From DATLYF01 sp035575095 (GTDB taxonomy: Bacteria > Pseudomonadota > Gammaproteobacteria > Competibacterales > Competibacteraceae): 12,698 bases of DNA. Shown here one piece after another: positions 1-6,895 of the stretch (position 1 is its first letter; the number at the start of each line of letters is the position of its first letter). The notes below the pieces were generated by a model. It had not been told where the DNA came from, did not search any database, and saw nothing but the letters and a program-made list of their open reading frames with translations. The position numbers and the translations under genes are program-made. The stretch spans positions 1-12,698 of the forward strand of contig DATLYF010000050.1 in NCBI GenBank assembly GCA_035575095.1. Direction: 5' to 3'.

Positions 1-851
<851 letters not shown>

Positions 852-887
852 TGCGTTTCTCGTTGAGTAATCAGGTGTCGCCGTTCC

Positions 888-1529
888 TCACAGGCTGCTC
901 GCCGCCAGCTTGCCACCGAAGCCGACGAACAGTGCGCCGACGCTGCCGGTTAAGCCGGCCGCCAGCCGCCTGCGGCTGCGGAAGGACTCGGCCAGCCGCA
1001 CCCCTGCGAAGATCAGCGTCGTCAGGTAGAGCACGCTGCACACCTGCAGGATGGCGCCAAGCGCAAGGAAGGTCAGTGCGGGATAAGCGTAGCTGCGGTC
1101 GACGAACTGGATGAAGAACGACAGCAGGAACAGGATGGCCTTGGGATTGAGCAGGCTGATCACCAGCGCGCGACGGAACGGCGCGGTGGCATCCACCGCG
1201 GGTGGCGTCGCCACGTTCGATGCGGCGGCGCGCCAGCGGGCGAGCGCACCGCGCAGCATATTGAGGCCGAGCCACGTCAGATAGATCGCGCCGGCGTATT
1301 TCAGCACAAAGAACAGCACGGGGAAGGTGTGCAGCACCGAGGCCGCCCCGAGCGCAGTCAGCGTCATCAGCACGGCATCGCCGACGAACACGCCGCAGGC
1401 GGCGGCGGAACCAGAGCGCACACCGCGCGCAGCTGCCACCGCCAGCACGAACAGCGAGTTGGGACCGGGCAACAAGATGATGAAAATCACCCCCAGCAAA
1501 TAGGTCGGCAAGTCGGTGATCCCCAGCAT
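888..1529 (-). CDS. leuE: LysE/RhtB-family exporter, closest to leucine exporter LeuE
   Basis: This 213-residue inner-membrane protein belongs to the LysE/RhtB superfamily, which exports amino acids by secondary transport. It resembles E. coli LeuE (YeaS, about 212 residues) along its length: LLPGPNSLFVL near residues 20-30, AACGVFVGDAVLM near 43-55, ALVISLLNPKAILFLLSFFIQFVD in the middle, and a C-terminal VGFGGKLA. About six hydrophobic segments are visible. The ATG has a strong AGGAGG five bases upstream. The gene sits 24 bases after carA and 36 bases before carB, in the same direction, so it is almost certainly co-transcribed with them. In Pseudomonas aeruginosa I recall a LysE-type gene in the same place. 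The substrate is inferred from similarity only: leucine is the E. coli precedent, but an arginine-related compound would also fit the operon. Confidence 0.88.
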   Translation of the reverse strand: MLGITDLPTYLLGVIFIILLPGPNSLFVLAVAAARGVRSGSAAACGVFVGDAVLMTLTALGAASVLHTFPVLFFVLKYAGAIYLTWLGLNMLRGALARWRAAASNVATPPAVDATAPFRRALVISLLNPKAILFLLSFFIQFVDRSYAYPALTFLALGAILQVCSVLYLTTLIFAGVRLAESFRSRRRLAAGLTGSVGALFVGFGGKLAASSL

Positions 1530-1553
1530 GCTCGCCTCCTCATGGCCCGGCGC

Positions 1554-2684
1554 TCAGCGCCGCGCTTCCATCAGCCGGATGAATTTATCGAACAAGGGCT
1601 GCACGTCGTGCGGTCCGGGACTGGCTTCCGGATGACCCTGGAAGCTGAAGGCCGGACAGTCGGTGCGCTCGATGCCCTGTAGCGAACCGTCGAACAGGGA
1701 GCGATGGGTGGCCCGCAGCACCGACGGTAGGGTGGCCTCGTCGACGGCGAAGCCGTGGTTCTGGCTGGAAATCATCACCCGGCCGGTGTCGAGATCCTGT
1801 ACCGGATGGTTGCCGCCATGGTGCCCGAACTTCATCTTCACGGTGCGAGCGCCACTGGCCAGACCCAGCAACTGGTGGCCAAGGCAGATGCCGAACAGCG
1901 GGATGCCGGTCGTAAGCAACTCGCCGATGGCCTGGATGGCGTAGTCGCACGGCTCGGGATCGCCAGGGCCGTTGGACAGGAACACGCCGTCGGGCTGGAG
2001 CGCCAGCGCCTGGCTGGCCGGCGCCTGAGCCGGCAGCACCGTGACCCGGCAGCCGCGGTCGACCAGCATGCGCAGGATGTTGCGCTTGATGCCGTAGTCG
2101 TAGGCCACGACGTGGTAAGGCAGTTTGGCGGGGCGGACGAAGCCGTCGTTTTCCAGCTGCCAGCCACCCTCGGTCCATTCGTAGGGTTCGGTCACCGACA
2201 CCACCTTGGCCAGATCCATGCCCTTCAGGCCGGGGAAATCCCGCGCCATGGCCACGGCCGCCTCGGCGTCGAGGTCGCTGCCGGCTATGATGCAACCGTT
2301 CTGCGCCCCCTTCTCGCGCAGCAACCGCGTCAGCTTGCGGGTATCGACGCCGGCGATGGCAACCAACCCGCGCTCACGCAGGTAGGCCTCCAGGGGCTGG
2401 CGGTTGCGCCAGTTGCTGGGCCAGGCGGGGTAGTCCCGCACCACCAGACCAGCGGCCCAGATCTGCGCCGCCTCCTCATCACCGGGATTGGTGCCGACGT
2501 TGCCGATATGGGGATAGGTCAGGGTGACGATCTGCCGGCAGTAGGACGGATCGGTGAGGATCTCCTGGTAACCGGTGATCGAGGTGTTGAATACCACCTC
2601 GCCTTGGGTCTGGCCCTCGGCGCCAATGGACTCTCCCCAGAACAGGCTGCCGTCCTCAAGGGCTAAAAGAGCTGGTTTGCGCAA
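1554..2684 (-). CDS. carA: Carbamoyl-phosphate synthase small subunit (glutaminase)
   Basis: CarA hydrolyses glutamine and passes ammonia to CarB. The N-terminal domain carries GEVVFNTSITGYQEILTDPSY, and the C-terminal half is a class I glutamine amidotransferase. Its triad is visible as Cys267 in GICLGHQ and His351/Glu353 in GHPEASPGP (E. coli Cys269, His353, Glu355). SNGPGDP is also present. A GTG at 2696 would add four residues (MEEP), but the stretch GTGGAGGAG is better read as the SD. A TTG at 2684 lies five bases after GGAGG and gives MRKPALLALEDGS, matching the usual CarA opening (MxKPAxLxLEDG). I therefore chose the TTG start, giving 376 residues. The gene has its own promoter near 2777-2804 and is followed at 24 bases by leuE. 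Confidence 0.95.
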   Translation of the reverse strand: MRKPALLALEDGSLFWGESIGAEGQTQGEVVFNTSITGYQEILTDPSYCRQIVTLTYPHIGNVGTNPGDEEAAQIWAAGLVVRDYPAWPSNWRNRQPLEAYLRERGLVAIAGVDTRKLTRLLREKGAQNGCIIAGSDLDAEAAVAMARDFPGLKGMDLAKVVSVTEPYEWTEGGWQLENDGFVRPAKLPYHVVAYDYGIKRNILRMLVDRGCRVTVLPAQAPASQALALQPDGVFLSNGPGDPEPCDYAIQAIGELLTTGIPLFGICLGHQLLGLASGARTVKMKFGHHGGNHPVQDLDTGRVMISSQNHGFAVDEATLPSVLRATHRSLFDGSLQGIERTDCPAFSFQGHPEASPGPHDVQPLFDKFIRLMEARR

Positions 2685-2709
2685 CGGCTCCTCCACTCAG
2701 ACATGCGAA

Positions 2710-2739
2710 GCGGGAGGGCTTCGGTGAAGCCGCTCCCGC
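2710..2739. repeat. Strong hairpin in the carA leader, REP-like
   Basis: A 13-bp stem is made of GCGGGAG (2710-2716) and GGCTTC (2717-2722) pairing with GAAGCC (2726-2731) and CTCCCGC (2733-2739). It has a three-base loop and one bulged G at 2732. No T-tract follows on either strand, so it is not a canonical terminator. It sits in the predicted 5' untranslated leader of carA, 25 bases before the TTG start. It could be a dispersed REP-like palindrome or a leader element that affects carA expression. Confidence 0.6.
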
Positions 2740-2776
2740 CACGGATTTTAATCGAGATAGGTTAAATCTTCAGAAT

Positions 2777-2804
2777 TCTATAGCAGGCCCAATGTCAGTG
2801 TCCA
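2777..2804 (-). promoter_or_regulatory. Candidate sigma70 promoter of carA-leuE-carB
   Basis: On the minus strand there is TGGACA (2804-2799, five of six to TTGACA), a 16-base spacer, and TATAGA (2782-2777) preceded by TGC, forming an extended -10. The -35 starts 10 bases after the dapB stop codon, so carA can be transcribed separately from dapB. The predicted start of transcription is near 2770, leaving a leader of about 85 bases. A perfect 8-bp palindrome AGAATTCT (2772-2779) overlaps the downstream edge of the -10. I did not find a convincing ArgR box. Confidence 0.5.
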
Positions 2805-2813
2805 CGTACTGCT

Positions 2814-3617
2814 CTAGCGCAGCCCCAGTACGTCTTGCATATCGTACAGACCATTTCCCTTGTTTGACAACCATTTGGCAGCGCGCAGTGCCCCCTTGGC
2901 GAAGGTCAAGCGGCTGGAGGCCTTGTGGCTGATCTCGATCCGCTCGCCGACGTCGGCAAACATCACCGTGTGTTCGCCGACGATGTCACCGGCGCGCACC
3001 GTGGCAAAACCGATGGTGCGGCGATCGCGCTCGCCGGTGATGCCCTCGCGGCCGTATACGGCGCAACTCGCCAGATCCCGCCCCAGGGCTTGGGCCACCA
3101 CCTCGCCCATGCGCAGGGCGGTGCCGGAGGGAGCGTCTATCTTGTGGCGGTGGTGGGCCTCGATGATCTCCACGTCGACGCCGTCGCCCAGCACTCGGGC
3201 GGCCAGCTCCAGCAGCTTGAGGCAGAGGTTGACGCCTACGCTGAAATTGGGAGCAAAGACGATGGGGATGTCCTGCGCCGCCTCGGCCAGCAACGCTTTC
3301 TGCTCGGCGCTGAAGCCGGTGGTACCGATCACCATCGCCCTGCCGGCACGCCGGCACAGCGGCAGATAGGCCAGAGTCGCCTCGGGTCGGGTGAAGTCGA
3401 TCAGCGCATCGAAGCGCTCCAGCTCCGGCTCCAGCGCCGCCGTCACCGCCACTCCGCTGCGCTCGACGCCGGCCAGCTCGCCGGCGTCCCTGCCCAGTGC
3501 CGGGCTGTCGGGCCGGTCCAGGGCTACGGTGCAATCCAGTTCGGCGTCCTCGCGGCAGGCCTGGATCAGGCTCCGCCCCATGCGCCCGTTGGCGCCCGTC
3601 ACCGCGATTCTGATCAT
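2814..3617 (-). CDS. dapB: 4-hydroxy-tetrahydrodipicolinate reductase
   Basis: DapB reduces 4-hydroxy-tetrahydrodipicolinate with NAD(P)H to tetrahydrodipicolinate in the diaminopimelate/lysine pathway, supplying both lysine and peptidoglycan precursors. The Rossmann motif GANGRMG is at residues 8-14 and VIGTTGF is near 96-102. The hallmark EAHHRHKIDAPSGTA is at 153-167, with catalytic His155 and Lys159 corresponding to E. coli His159 and Lys163. The length of 268 residues fits the family (E. coli 273). The frame stays open upstream to 3734, but that part would translate the tRNA-Gly and its terminator. The ATG at 3617 has GGAGGTGA immediately upstream and begins the protein at MIRIAVTG, so it is the real start. 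No good promoter is visible in the 50 bases between the tRNA terminator and this gene. Confidence 0.97.
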   Translation of the reverse strand: MIRIAVTGANGRMGRSLIQACREDAELDCTVALDRPDSPALGRDAGELAGVERSGVAVTAALEPELERFDALIDFTRPEATLAYLPLCRRAGRAMVIGTTGFSAEQKALLAEAAQDIPIVFAPNFSVGVNLCLKLLELAARVLGDGVDVEIIEAHHRHKIDAPSGTALRMGEVVAQALGRDLASCAVYGREGITGERDRRTIGFATVRAGDIVGEHTVMFADVGERIEISHKASSRLTFAKGALRAAKWLSNKGNGLYDMQDVLGLR

Positions 3618-3669
3618 GCTCACCTCCGCGCCGGCAGCGGTCACTCGCCGCGCCTGGCAAGATCGCAGC

Positions 3670-3697
3670 AAAAATAAAGGGCTGCTTGCGGCAGCCC
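3670..3697 (-). terminator. Rho-independent terminator of the tRNA-Gly transcript
   Basis: On the minus strand GGGCTGC (3697-3691), a five-base loop CGCAA, and GCAGCCC (3685-3679) are followed by TTTATTTTT (3678-3670). This is a 7-bp GC-rich perfect stem with a U-rich tail, the textbook form of an intrinsic terminator. It begins 10 bases after the CCA end of the tRNA and ends about 50 bases before the dapB start. Confidence 0.9.
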
Positions 3698-3706
3698 TGA
3701 AGGGAT

Positions 3707-3780
3707 TGGAGCGGGTGATGGGAATCGAACCCACGTCATCAGCTTGGGAAGCTGAGGTTCTACCATTGAACTACACCCGC
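3707..3780 (-). tRNA. glyU: tRNA-Gly, anticodon CCC
   Basis: The minus strand from 3780 folds into a complete cloverleaf. The acceptor stem GCGGGTG pairs with CACCCGC, and the D arm contains GTTCAATGGTAGAAC. The anticodon arm is TCAGC-TTCCCAA-GCTGA with anticodon CCC, reading GGG. The T arm is GTGGG-TTCGATT-CCCAT, the discriminator base is T, and the CCA tail is encoded in the DNA (3709-3707). The sequence is very close to E. coli glyU. It has its own promoter upstream and terminator downstream. Confidence 0.97.
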
Positions 3781-3792
3781 ATAGGGCTCCCT

Positions 3793-3820
3793 ATTATCGT
3801 CGTTCGGACGACCTTGGCAA
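3793..3820 (-). promoter_or_regulatory. Promoter of tRNA-Gly(CCC)
   Basis: On the minus strand TTGCCA (3820-3815) and GATAAT (3798-3793, five of six to TATAAT) are separated by 16 bases. The -10 lies 12 bases before the 5' end of the tRNA. The short GC-rich stretch AGGGAGCCC between them would act as the discriminator, as is usual for stable-RNA promoters under stringent control; that regulatory role is inferred. Confidence 0.7.
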
Positions 3821-3823
3821 GCC

Positions 3824-3852
3824 CCACCCGCGCCGCAGGCCGGTGCGGGTGG
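3824..3852 (-). terminator. Hairpin between hns and the tRNA promoter, possible terminator
   Basis: CCACCCGC (3824-3831) pairs with GCGGGTGG (3845-3852), and CCG (3833-3835) pairs with CGG (3841-3843) inside it, closing a five-base loop. The stem is GC-rich and begins 14 bases after the hns stop codon. It lacks a U-tract: the tRNA -35 box follows at once. It is therefore a weak terminator candidate, or a barrier between the hns and tRNA transcription units. Confidence 0.4.
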
Positions 3853-3866
3853 CGAACACTGCCGCT

Positions 3867-4205
3867 TCAGACGGCGAAATCTTCCTTCTTGGCACCGCGC
3901 TCCAGGGCTTCCTTCAGCCAGTTCGGCTGCTTGCCGCGGCCGCTCCAGGTCTGAGAAGGATTGTCGGGGTTGCGATATCTGACCGCGGTACCGGCGCCAG
4001 CACCACCGGCCTTGCGCTTGCGGATATCGAAGCTCAGCACCTGTTCCGGCGTCATACCGACGCTACTGGCCAGCTCTTCGATCTTGCTGCGAATTTCCTT
4101 GACCTGTAGCTGCTCCTTGCGCTGGATCTCCTTTTCAGCCTTGGCGATAAGCTCCTTTAACTCCGGAATCGAATAGACGTTGAGATCGATATTGGCAACC
4201 ATCAT
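3867..4205 (-). CDS. H-NS/HvrA-family nucleoid-associated protein
   Basis: This 112-residue protein binds curved or AT-rich DNA and usually silences or modulates genes, including horizontally acquired ones. Residues 13-48 form a charged, probably coiled-coil oligomerisation segment (IPELKELIAKAEKEIQRKEQ). A linker rich in Gly and Ala follows. The C-terminal DNA-binding motif is YRNPDNPSQTWSGRGKQPNWL at 77-97, whose GRGKQP loop corresponds to the AT-hook-like minor-groove contact of H-NS. It is shorter than E. coli H-NS (137) and close to HvrA-type members (about 100). Two ATGs stand in a row. I took the first because AAGG lies about six bases ahead of it. A near-consensus promoter is visible upstream. 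It stands alone, next to the tRNA-Gly gene and a gene-poor region. Confidence 0.92.
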   Translation of the reverse strand: MMVANIDLNVYSIPELKELIAKAEKEIQRKEQLQVKEIRSKIEELASSVGMTPEQVLSFDIRKRKAGGAGAGTAVRYRNPDNPSQTWSGRGKQPNWLKEALERGAKKEDFAV

Positions 4206-4262
4206 TCTACACCTTCTTGAAAAATGGACATTAGGTTCCAGTCGTATTGCAAAGCGACTACT

Positions 4263-4290
4263 ATTATATTAATCAAATAGCAGTTCTCAA
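4263..4290 (-). promoter_or_regulatory. Sigma70 promoter of the H-NS-family gene
   Basis: On the minus strand TTGAGA (4290-4285, five of six) is followed by a 16-base spacer and a perfect TATAAT (4268-4263). It lies in a clearly AT-rich stretch (about 4206-4350) that contrasts with its GC-rich surroundings. Predicted transcription starts near 4256, giving a leader of about 50 bases. AT-rich DNA of this kind is the usual target of H-NS proteins, so autoregulation is plausible but inferred. Confidence 0.75.
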
Positions 4291-4556
4291 GCGAGGCAAC
4301 GGGAAACATTCGGAAATCACATCACCCACTTTAGCATCAACCATTTAGACCAGGCGCAGAGACATAAGTGGCACGGCCATTACTGGTCGTTAGGGGTGGC
4401 TTATCGTCCTGACAAACCCGTGATATGCCGTTGTGTCCGCGGAACGGATCTGCTGCGCGATGCCGCCCCTACCATCGCCGTTTGTGCGCGACGCGACATC
4501 GGAGTACACCCATCCTTCATTCGGCGCCTGCAGACGGCTGATTTCACTCCCTCTTT

Positions 4557-4567
4557 AGCGCTCTCAT
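4557..4567. repeat. Direct repeat, left copy
   Basis: AGCGCTCTCAT occurs here and again at 4873-4883, 316 bases apart. The similarity extends leftward imperfectly (CTCTTTAGCG against CTCCTTGAAGCG). The two copies bracket the possible transposase fragment. Confidence 0.4.
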
Positions 4568-4883
4568 CGTGCTTGGGCGAGATAGGGACAATAGCGCTGC
4601 CCGCACACCGTCAATAGCCGCTTCCGGCGGAGCCAGATGGAGCCTTATCCGGCTGGATTTCCGCTCCGATTGCATGGGCCGATAAGCGCGCCGCACGCGG
4701 TGTGACCGAGAGATAGGGCTCACCCTGGCATTCATCTTCCACTTTCTTCCAGCGGAAGATCGTGTTGAAATCGTGCACGCCAATGAGCGGGAAGGCGTTG
4801 TGCTCCCGACCTGTGCACCATCCTTGCCATGCAGGAGGCGACCGACAGTCATGCACTCCAATCGCTCCTTGAAGCGCTCTCAT
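4560..4883 (-). pseudogene. Possible decayed transposase OrfA fragment (IS66- or IS3-like)
   Basis: On the minus strand the frame read from 4883 contains GVHDFNTIFRWKKVEDE followed by GEPYLSVT. This resembles the end of the helix-turn-helix in IS66 or IS3 OrfA proteins (pattern HDxNxxxFxWRR) and the segment after it. The neighbouring frame supplies GKDGAQVGS before it and SSRIRLHLAPPEAAIDGVRAALLSLSR after it, roughly where IS66 OrfA has its GAxVS segment and its C-terminal region. An intact reading would need at least two frameshifts, so if the match is real the gene is dead. No terminal inverted repeats were found. The family assignment rests on short motifs only and may be chance. Confidence 0.25.
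4873..4883. repeat. Direct repeat, right copy
   Basis: Second copy of AGCGCTCTCAT; see the copy at 4557-4567. On the minus strand both copies begin with ATGAGAGCGCT and continue into similar purine-rich sequence. Confidence 0.4.
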
Positions 4884-5051
4884 GTTCCGTTGCTCTGCCG
4901 ACGCTCGGCAGCCCGCTCCGAAGTAGAGAGGGCTCGGGCAGCATCACGGATGAATGCGCCGCGAGAGCGGTCGCGTTCCTGGATGGTCTATTTTTCTAGC
5001 AATCTGCAACCGTCGCGCACCGACCTCCAGCGTGCGCCACTTCGCTGATAC

Positions 5052-5741
5052 ATGACCGAGACACCACAGCATCATCGCCAGATTCGCAGTTTCGTGCGCC
5101 GCGAGGGCCGCCTCACACCGGCCCAGCAGCGCGCCATGGAAACGCTCTGGGCGCGCCTCGGGCTCGCCGCCGGTGCCGAGCTGCTCGATCTCGACCGCAT
5201 CTTCGGCCGCGCCGCGCCGCGCATCCTGGAGATCGGCTTCGGCAACGGCGAGTGCCTGGCCAGCATGGCCCAGGCCCAACCGGAGTGCGACTTCCTCGGC
5301 ATCGAGGTGCATCGCCCCGGCGTCGGCCACCTGTTGCTACGTCTGGAACAACTCGGGCTGAGCAACGTGCGGGTGCTGTGCGCCGACGCCGTGGAGGCGC
5401 TCGGCGGGCGCTTCCCCGATGCCAGCCTGGACCGCATCCAGATCTATTTCCCCGATCCCTGGCCGAAGAAGCGCCACCACAAGCGCCGTCTGATCCAGCC
5501 GCAGTTCGTGGCGCTGCTGGCACGCAAGCTCAAACCCGGCGGCCGGCTGCATCTGGCCACCGACTGGGAGCACTACGCCCAGCACATGCTGGAGGTGCTG
5601 AACGCCGCACCGGAATTCGTCAATACCGCCGACGACGGCGGTTTCGTACCGCGCCCCGACTACCGCCCGCTGACCAAGTTCGAGCGTCGCGGCCTGGGTC
5701 TCGGGCACGGCGTCTGGGATCTTTTGTTCGAGCGCCGCTAG
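5052..5741 (+). CDS. trmB: tRNA (guanine-N7-)-methyltransferase
   Basis: TrmB transfers a methyl group from S-adenosylmethionine to N7 of G46 in the variable loop of many tRNAs. The 229-residue protein shows the family's motifs in order. SAM-binding EIGFGNGE is at 60-67, and GIEVHRPG at 83-90 has the acidic residue expected to hold the SAM ribose. NVRVLCADA is near 105-112, the signature YFPDPWPKKRHHKRR is at 132-146, and the C-terminal TKFERRG at 208-214 contributes to tRNA and catalytic-site contacts. Length agrees with E. coli TrmB (239). The start is the ATG at 5052 opening MTETPQHHRQIRSFVRREGRL, the usual beginning; no strong SD is visible. tas follows 43 bases downstream on the same strand, so the two may share a transcript. 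Confidence 0.96.
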   Translation: MTETPQHHRQIRSFVRREGRLTPAQQRAMETLWARLGLAAGAELLDLDRIFGRAAPRILEIGFGNGECLASMAQAQPECDFLGIEVHRPGVGHLLLRLEQLGLSNVRVLCADAVEALGGRFPDASLDRIQIYFPDPWPKKRHHKRRLIQPQFVALLARKLKPGGRLHLATDWEHYAQHMLEVLNAAPEFVNTADDGGFVPRPDYRPLTKFERRGLGLGHGVWDLLFERR

Positions 5742-5784
5742 CGTCTCGCTCCGTGCACGGTTCGCCTACCACGAGGACGACTTC

Positions 5785-6825
5785 ATGCAGTACAACCGTC
5801 TGGCCAACACCGATCTGAACGTCAGCCGCATCTGCCTGGGCACCATGACCTGGGGCGAACAGAACAGCGAGACCGAGGCCCACGCCCAGCTCGATTATGC
5901 CCTGGACCACGGGGTGAACTTCATCGACACCGCCGAGATATACCCGGTACCGCCACGGGCCGAGACCCAGGGTCGCACCGAGCAGTACATCGGCACCTGG
6001 CTGAAGAACCGCAAGTGCCGTGACAAGGTCATCATCGCCACCAAAGTGGCCGGGCGTGGGCGCGAATTCGGTTATTTGCGCCAGGGCGAGGTCTGCCTGG
6101 ACCGGCGCAACATCGCTCTGGCCGTGGCTGGCAGCCTGAAGCGACTGCAGACCGACTACATCGACCTCTACCAGGTACACTGGCCGGACCGCAATACCAA
6201 CTTCTTCGGCAAGCTGGGCTATGTGCACCAGGACGACGCGGACAGCGTGCCCATCGTCGAGACCCTGGAAGCGCTCAATGAGCAGGTCAAGGCCGGCAAG
6301 ATCCGTTACATCGGCGTCTCCAACGAGACCCCTTGGGGCCTGATGACCTACCTCAACGTCGCCGAGCGGCTGGGGCTGCCGCGGGCGGTGACCATCCAGA
6401 ATCCGTACAATCTGCTCAACCGCATCTTCGAGATCGGCCTGGCCGAAATCGCCCACCGCGAGAACGTGGGCCTGCTGGCTTATTCGCCGCTGGCCTTCGG
6501 CACCCTCAGCGGCAAGTACCTGGACGGCGCCCGCCCTGAGGGCGCGCGGTTGACCCTGTTCGAGCGCTTCACCCGCTATCTCACCCCCGAGGCGGAGGAG
6601 CCGATCCGCGCCTATGTAGAGCTGGCTCGGGAGTTCGGCCTGGACCCGGCGCAGATGGCCCTGGCCTTTGTCAACGGCCGGCCGTTCCTGGCTGCCAACA
6701 TCATCGGTGCCACCAGCCTGGAACAGCTGCAGAGCGACATCGCCAGCATCGATCTGGAATTGCCCGAGGAAGTGCTGGAGCGCATCGAGGCCATCCACCG
6801 CCGTCAGCCCAACCCCTGCCCGTGA
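5785..6825 (+). CDS. tas: Aldo/keto reductase, Tas type
   Basis: This 346-residue NADP(H)-dependent aldo/keto reductase is strongly similar to E. coli Tas (YgdS), which has the same length: MQYxRL at the start, LGTMTWGEQNSE at 18-29, HAQLDYA, AEIYPVPPRAETQGRTE at 50-66, LQTDYIDLYQVHWP near 121-134, GKIRYIGVSNET, and LLNRIFEIGLAE. The catalytic tetrad is visible as Asp48, Tyr53, Lys87 and His132. The true substrate of Tas proteins is not settled; E. coli tas was found as a suppressor of a prephenate dehydrogenase defect under starvation. GAGG lies about nine bases ahead of the ATG. The gene faces the DUF1269 gene tail to tail across 70 bases, with no clear terminator between them. Confidence 0.93.
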   Translation: MQYNRLANTDLNVSRICLGTMTWGEQNSETEAHAQLDYALDHGVNFIDTAEIYPVPPRAETQGRTEQYIGTWLKNRKCRDKVIIATKVAGRGREFGYLRQGEVCLDRRNIALAVAGSLKRLQTDYIDLYQVHWPDRNTNFFGKLGYVHQDDADSVPIVETLEALNEQVKAGKIRYIGVSNETPWGLMTYLNVAERLGLPRAVTIQNPYNLLNRIFEIGLAEIAHRENVGLLAYSPLAFGTLSGKYLDGARPEGARLTLFERFTRYLTPEAEEPIRAYVELAREFGLDPAQMALAFVNGRPFLAANIIGATSLEQLQSDIASIDLELPEEVLERIEAIHRRQPNPCP

Positions 6826-6895
6826 CCCCTACCGACGCAGCACCGGCGGCCTGCCCTGGCCGAGGGATGCCCGGACCGCTCGAGCGAACCGGGGG

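Larger units (their letters stand above)
4291..5051. other. Gene-poor intergenic stretch between the H-NS-family gene and trmB
   Basis: About 760 bases contain no coding sequence that I can support. Short open frames exist on both strands, for example 4396-4617 plus, 4544-4861 minus and 4773-5048 plus. None of their products resembles a known protein over its length, none has a good SD, and they overlap one another. The left part is AT-rich upstream DNA of the H-NS-family gene. The middle holds a possible transposase fragment (4560-4883, minus) and an 11-base direct repeat. No obvious trmB promoter is visible in the last 150 bases. Confidence 0.6.

Noticed and set aside
1755..2666. 303-codon open frame on the plus strand opposite carA
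   Set aside because: It is antisense to a certain gene with all its motifs. Its product is rich in Gly, His and Gln with no recognisable domain, as expected of a GC-rich shadow frame.
3618..3734. N-terminal extension of dapB (peptide beginning MGSIPITRS)
   Set aside because: These codons translate the 3' half of tRNA-Gly, its terminator and the dapB SD. The conserved protein begins at ATG 3617 with a strong SD.
4396..4617. 73-codon open frame on the plus strand in the gene-poor region
   Set aside because: It has no SD, no similarity that I recognise, and Cys/Arg-rich composition typical of chance frames.
3707..5051. Genomic-island attachment site at tRNA-Gly
   Set aside because: I looked for a second copy of the tRNA 3' end in the following sequence and did not find one; no integrase gene is present.
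4944..5330. 128-codon minus-strand frame overlapping the start of trmB
   Set aside because: It is antisense to the conserved N-terminal half of TrmB and has no motif of its own.
5620..6798. 392-codon open frame on the minus strand opposite tas
   Set aside because: It overlaps tas and the end of trmB, both certain by motif and length. The predicted product is low in recognisable structure and is explained by codon bias of the opposite strand.
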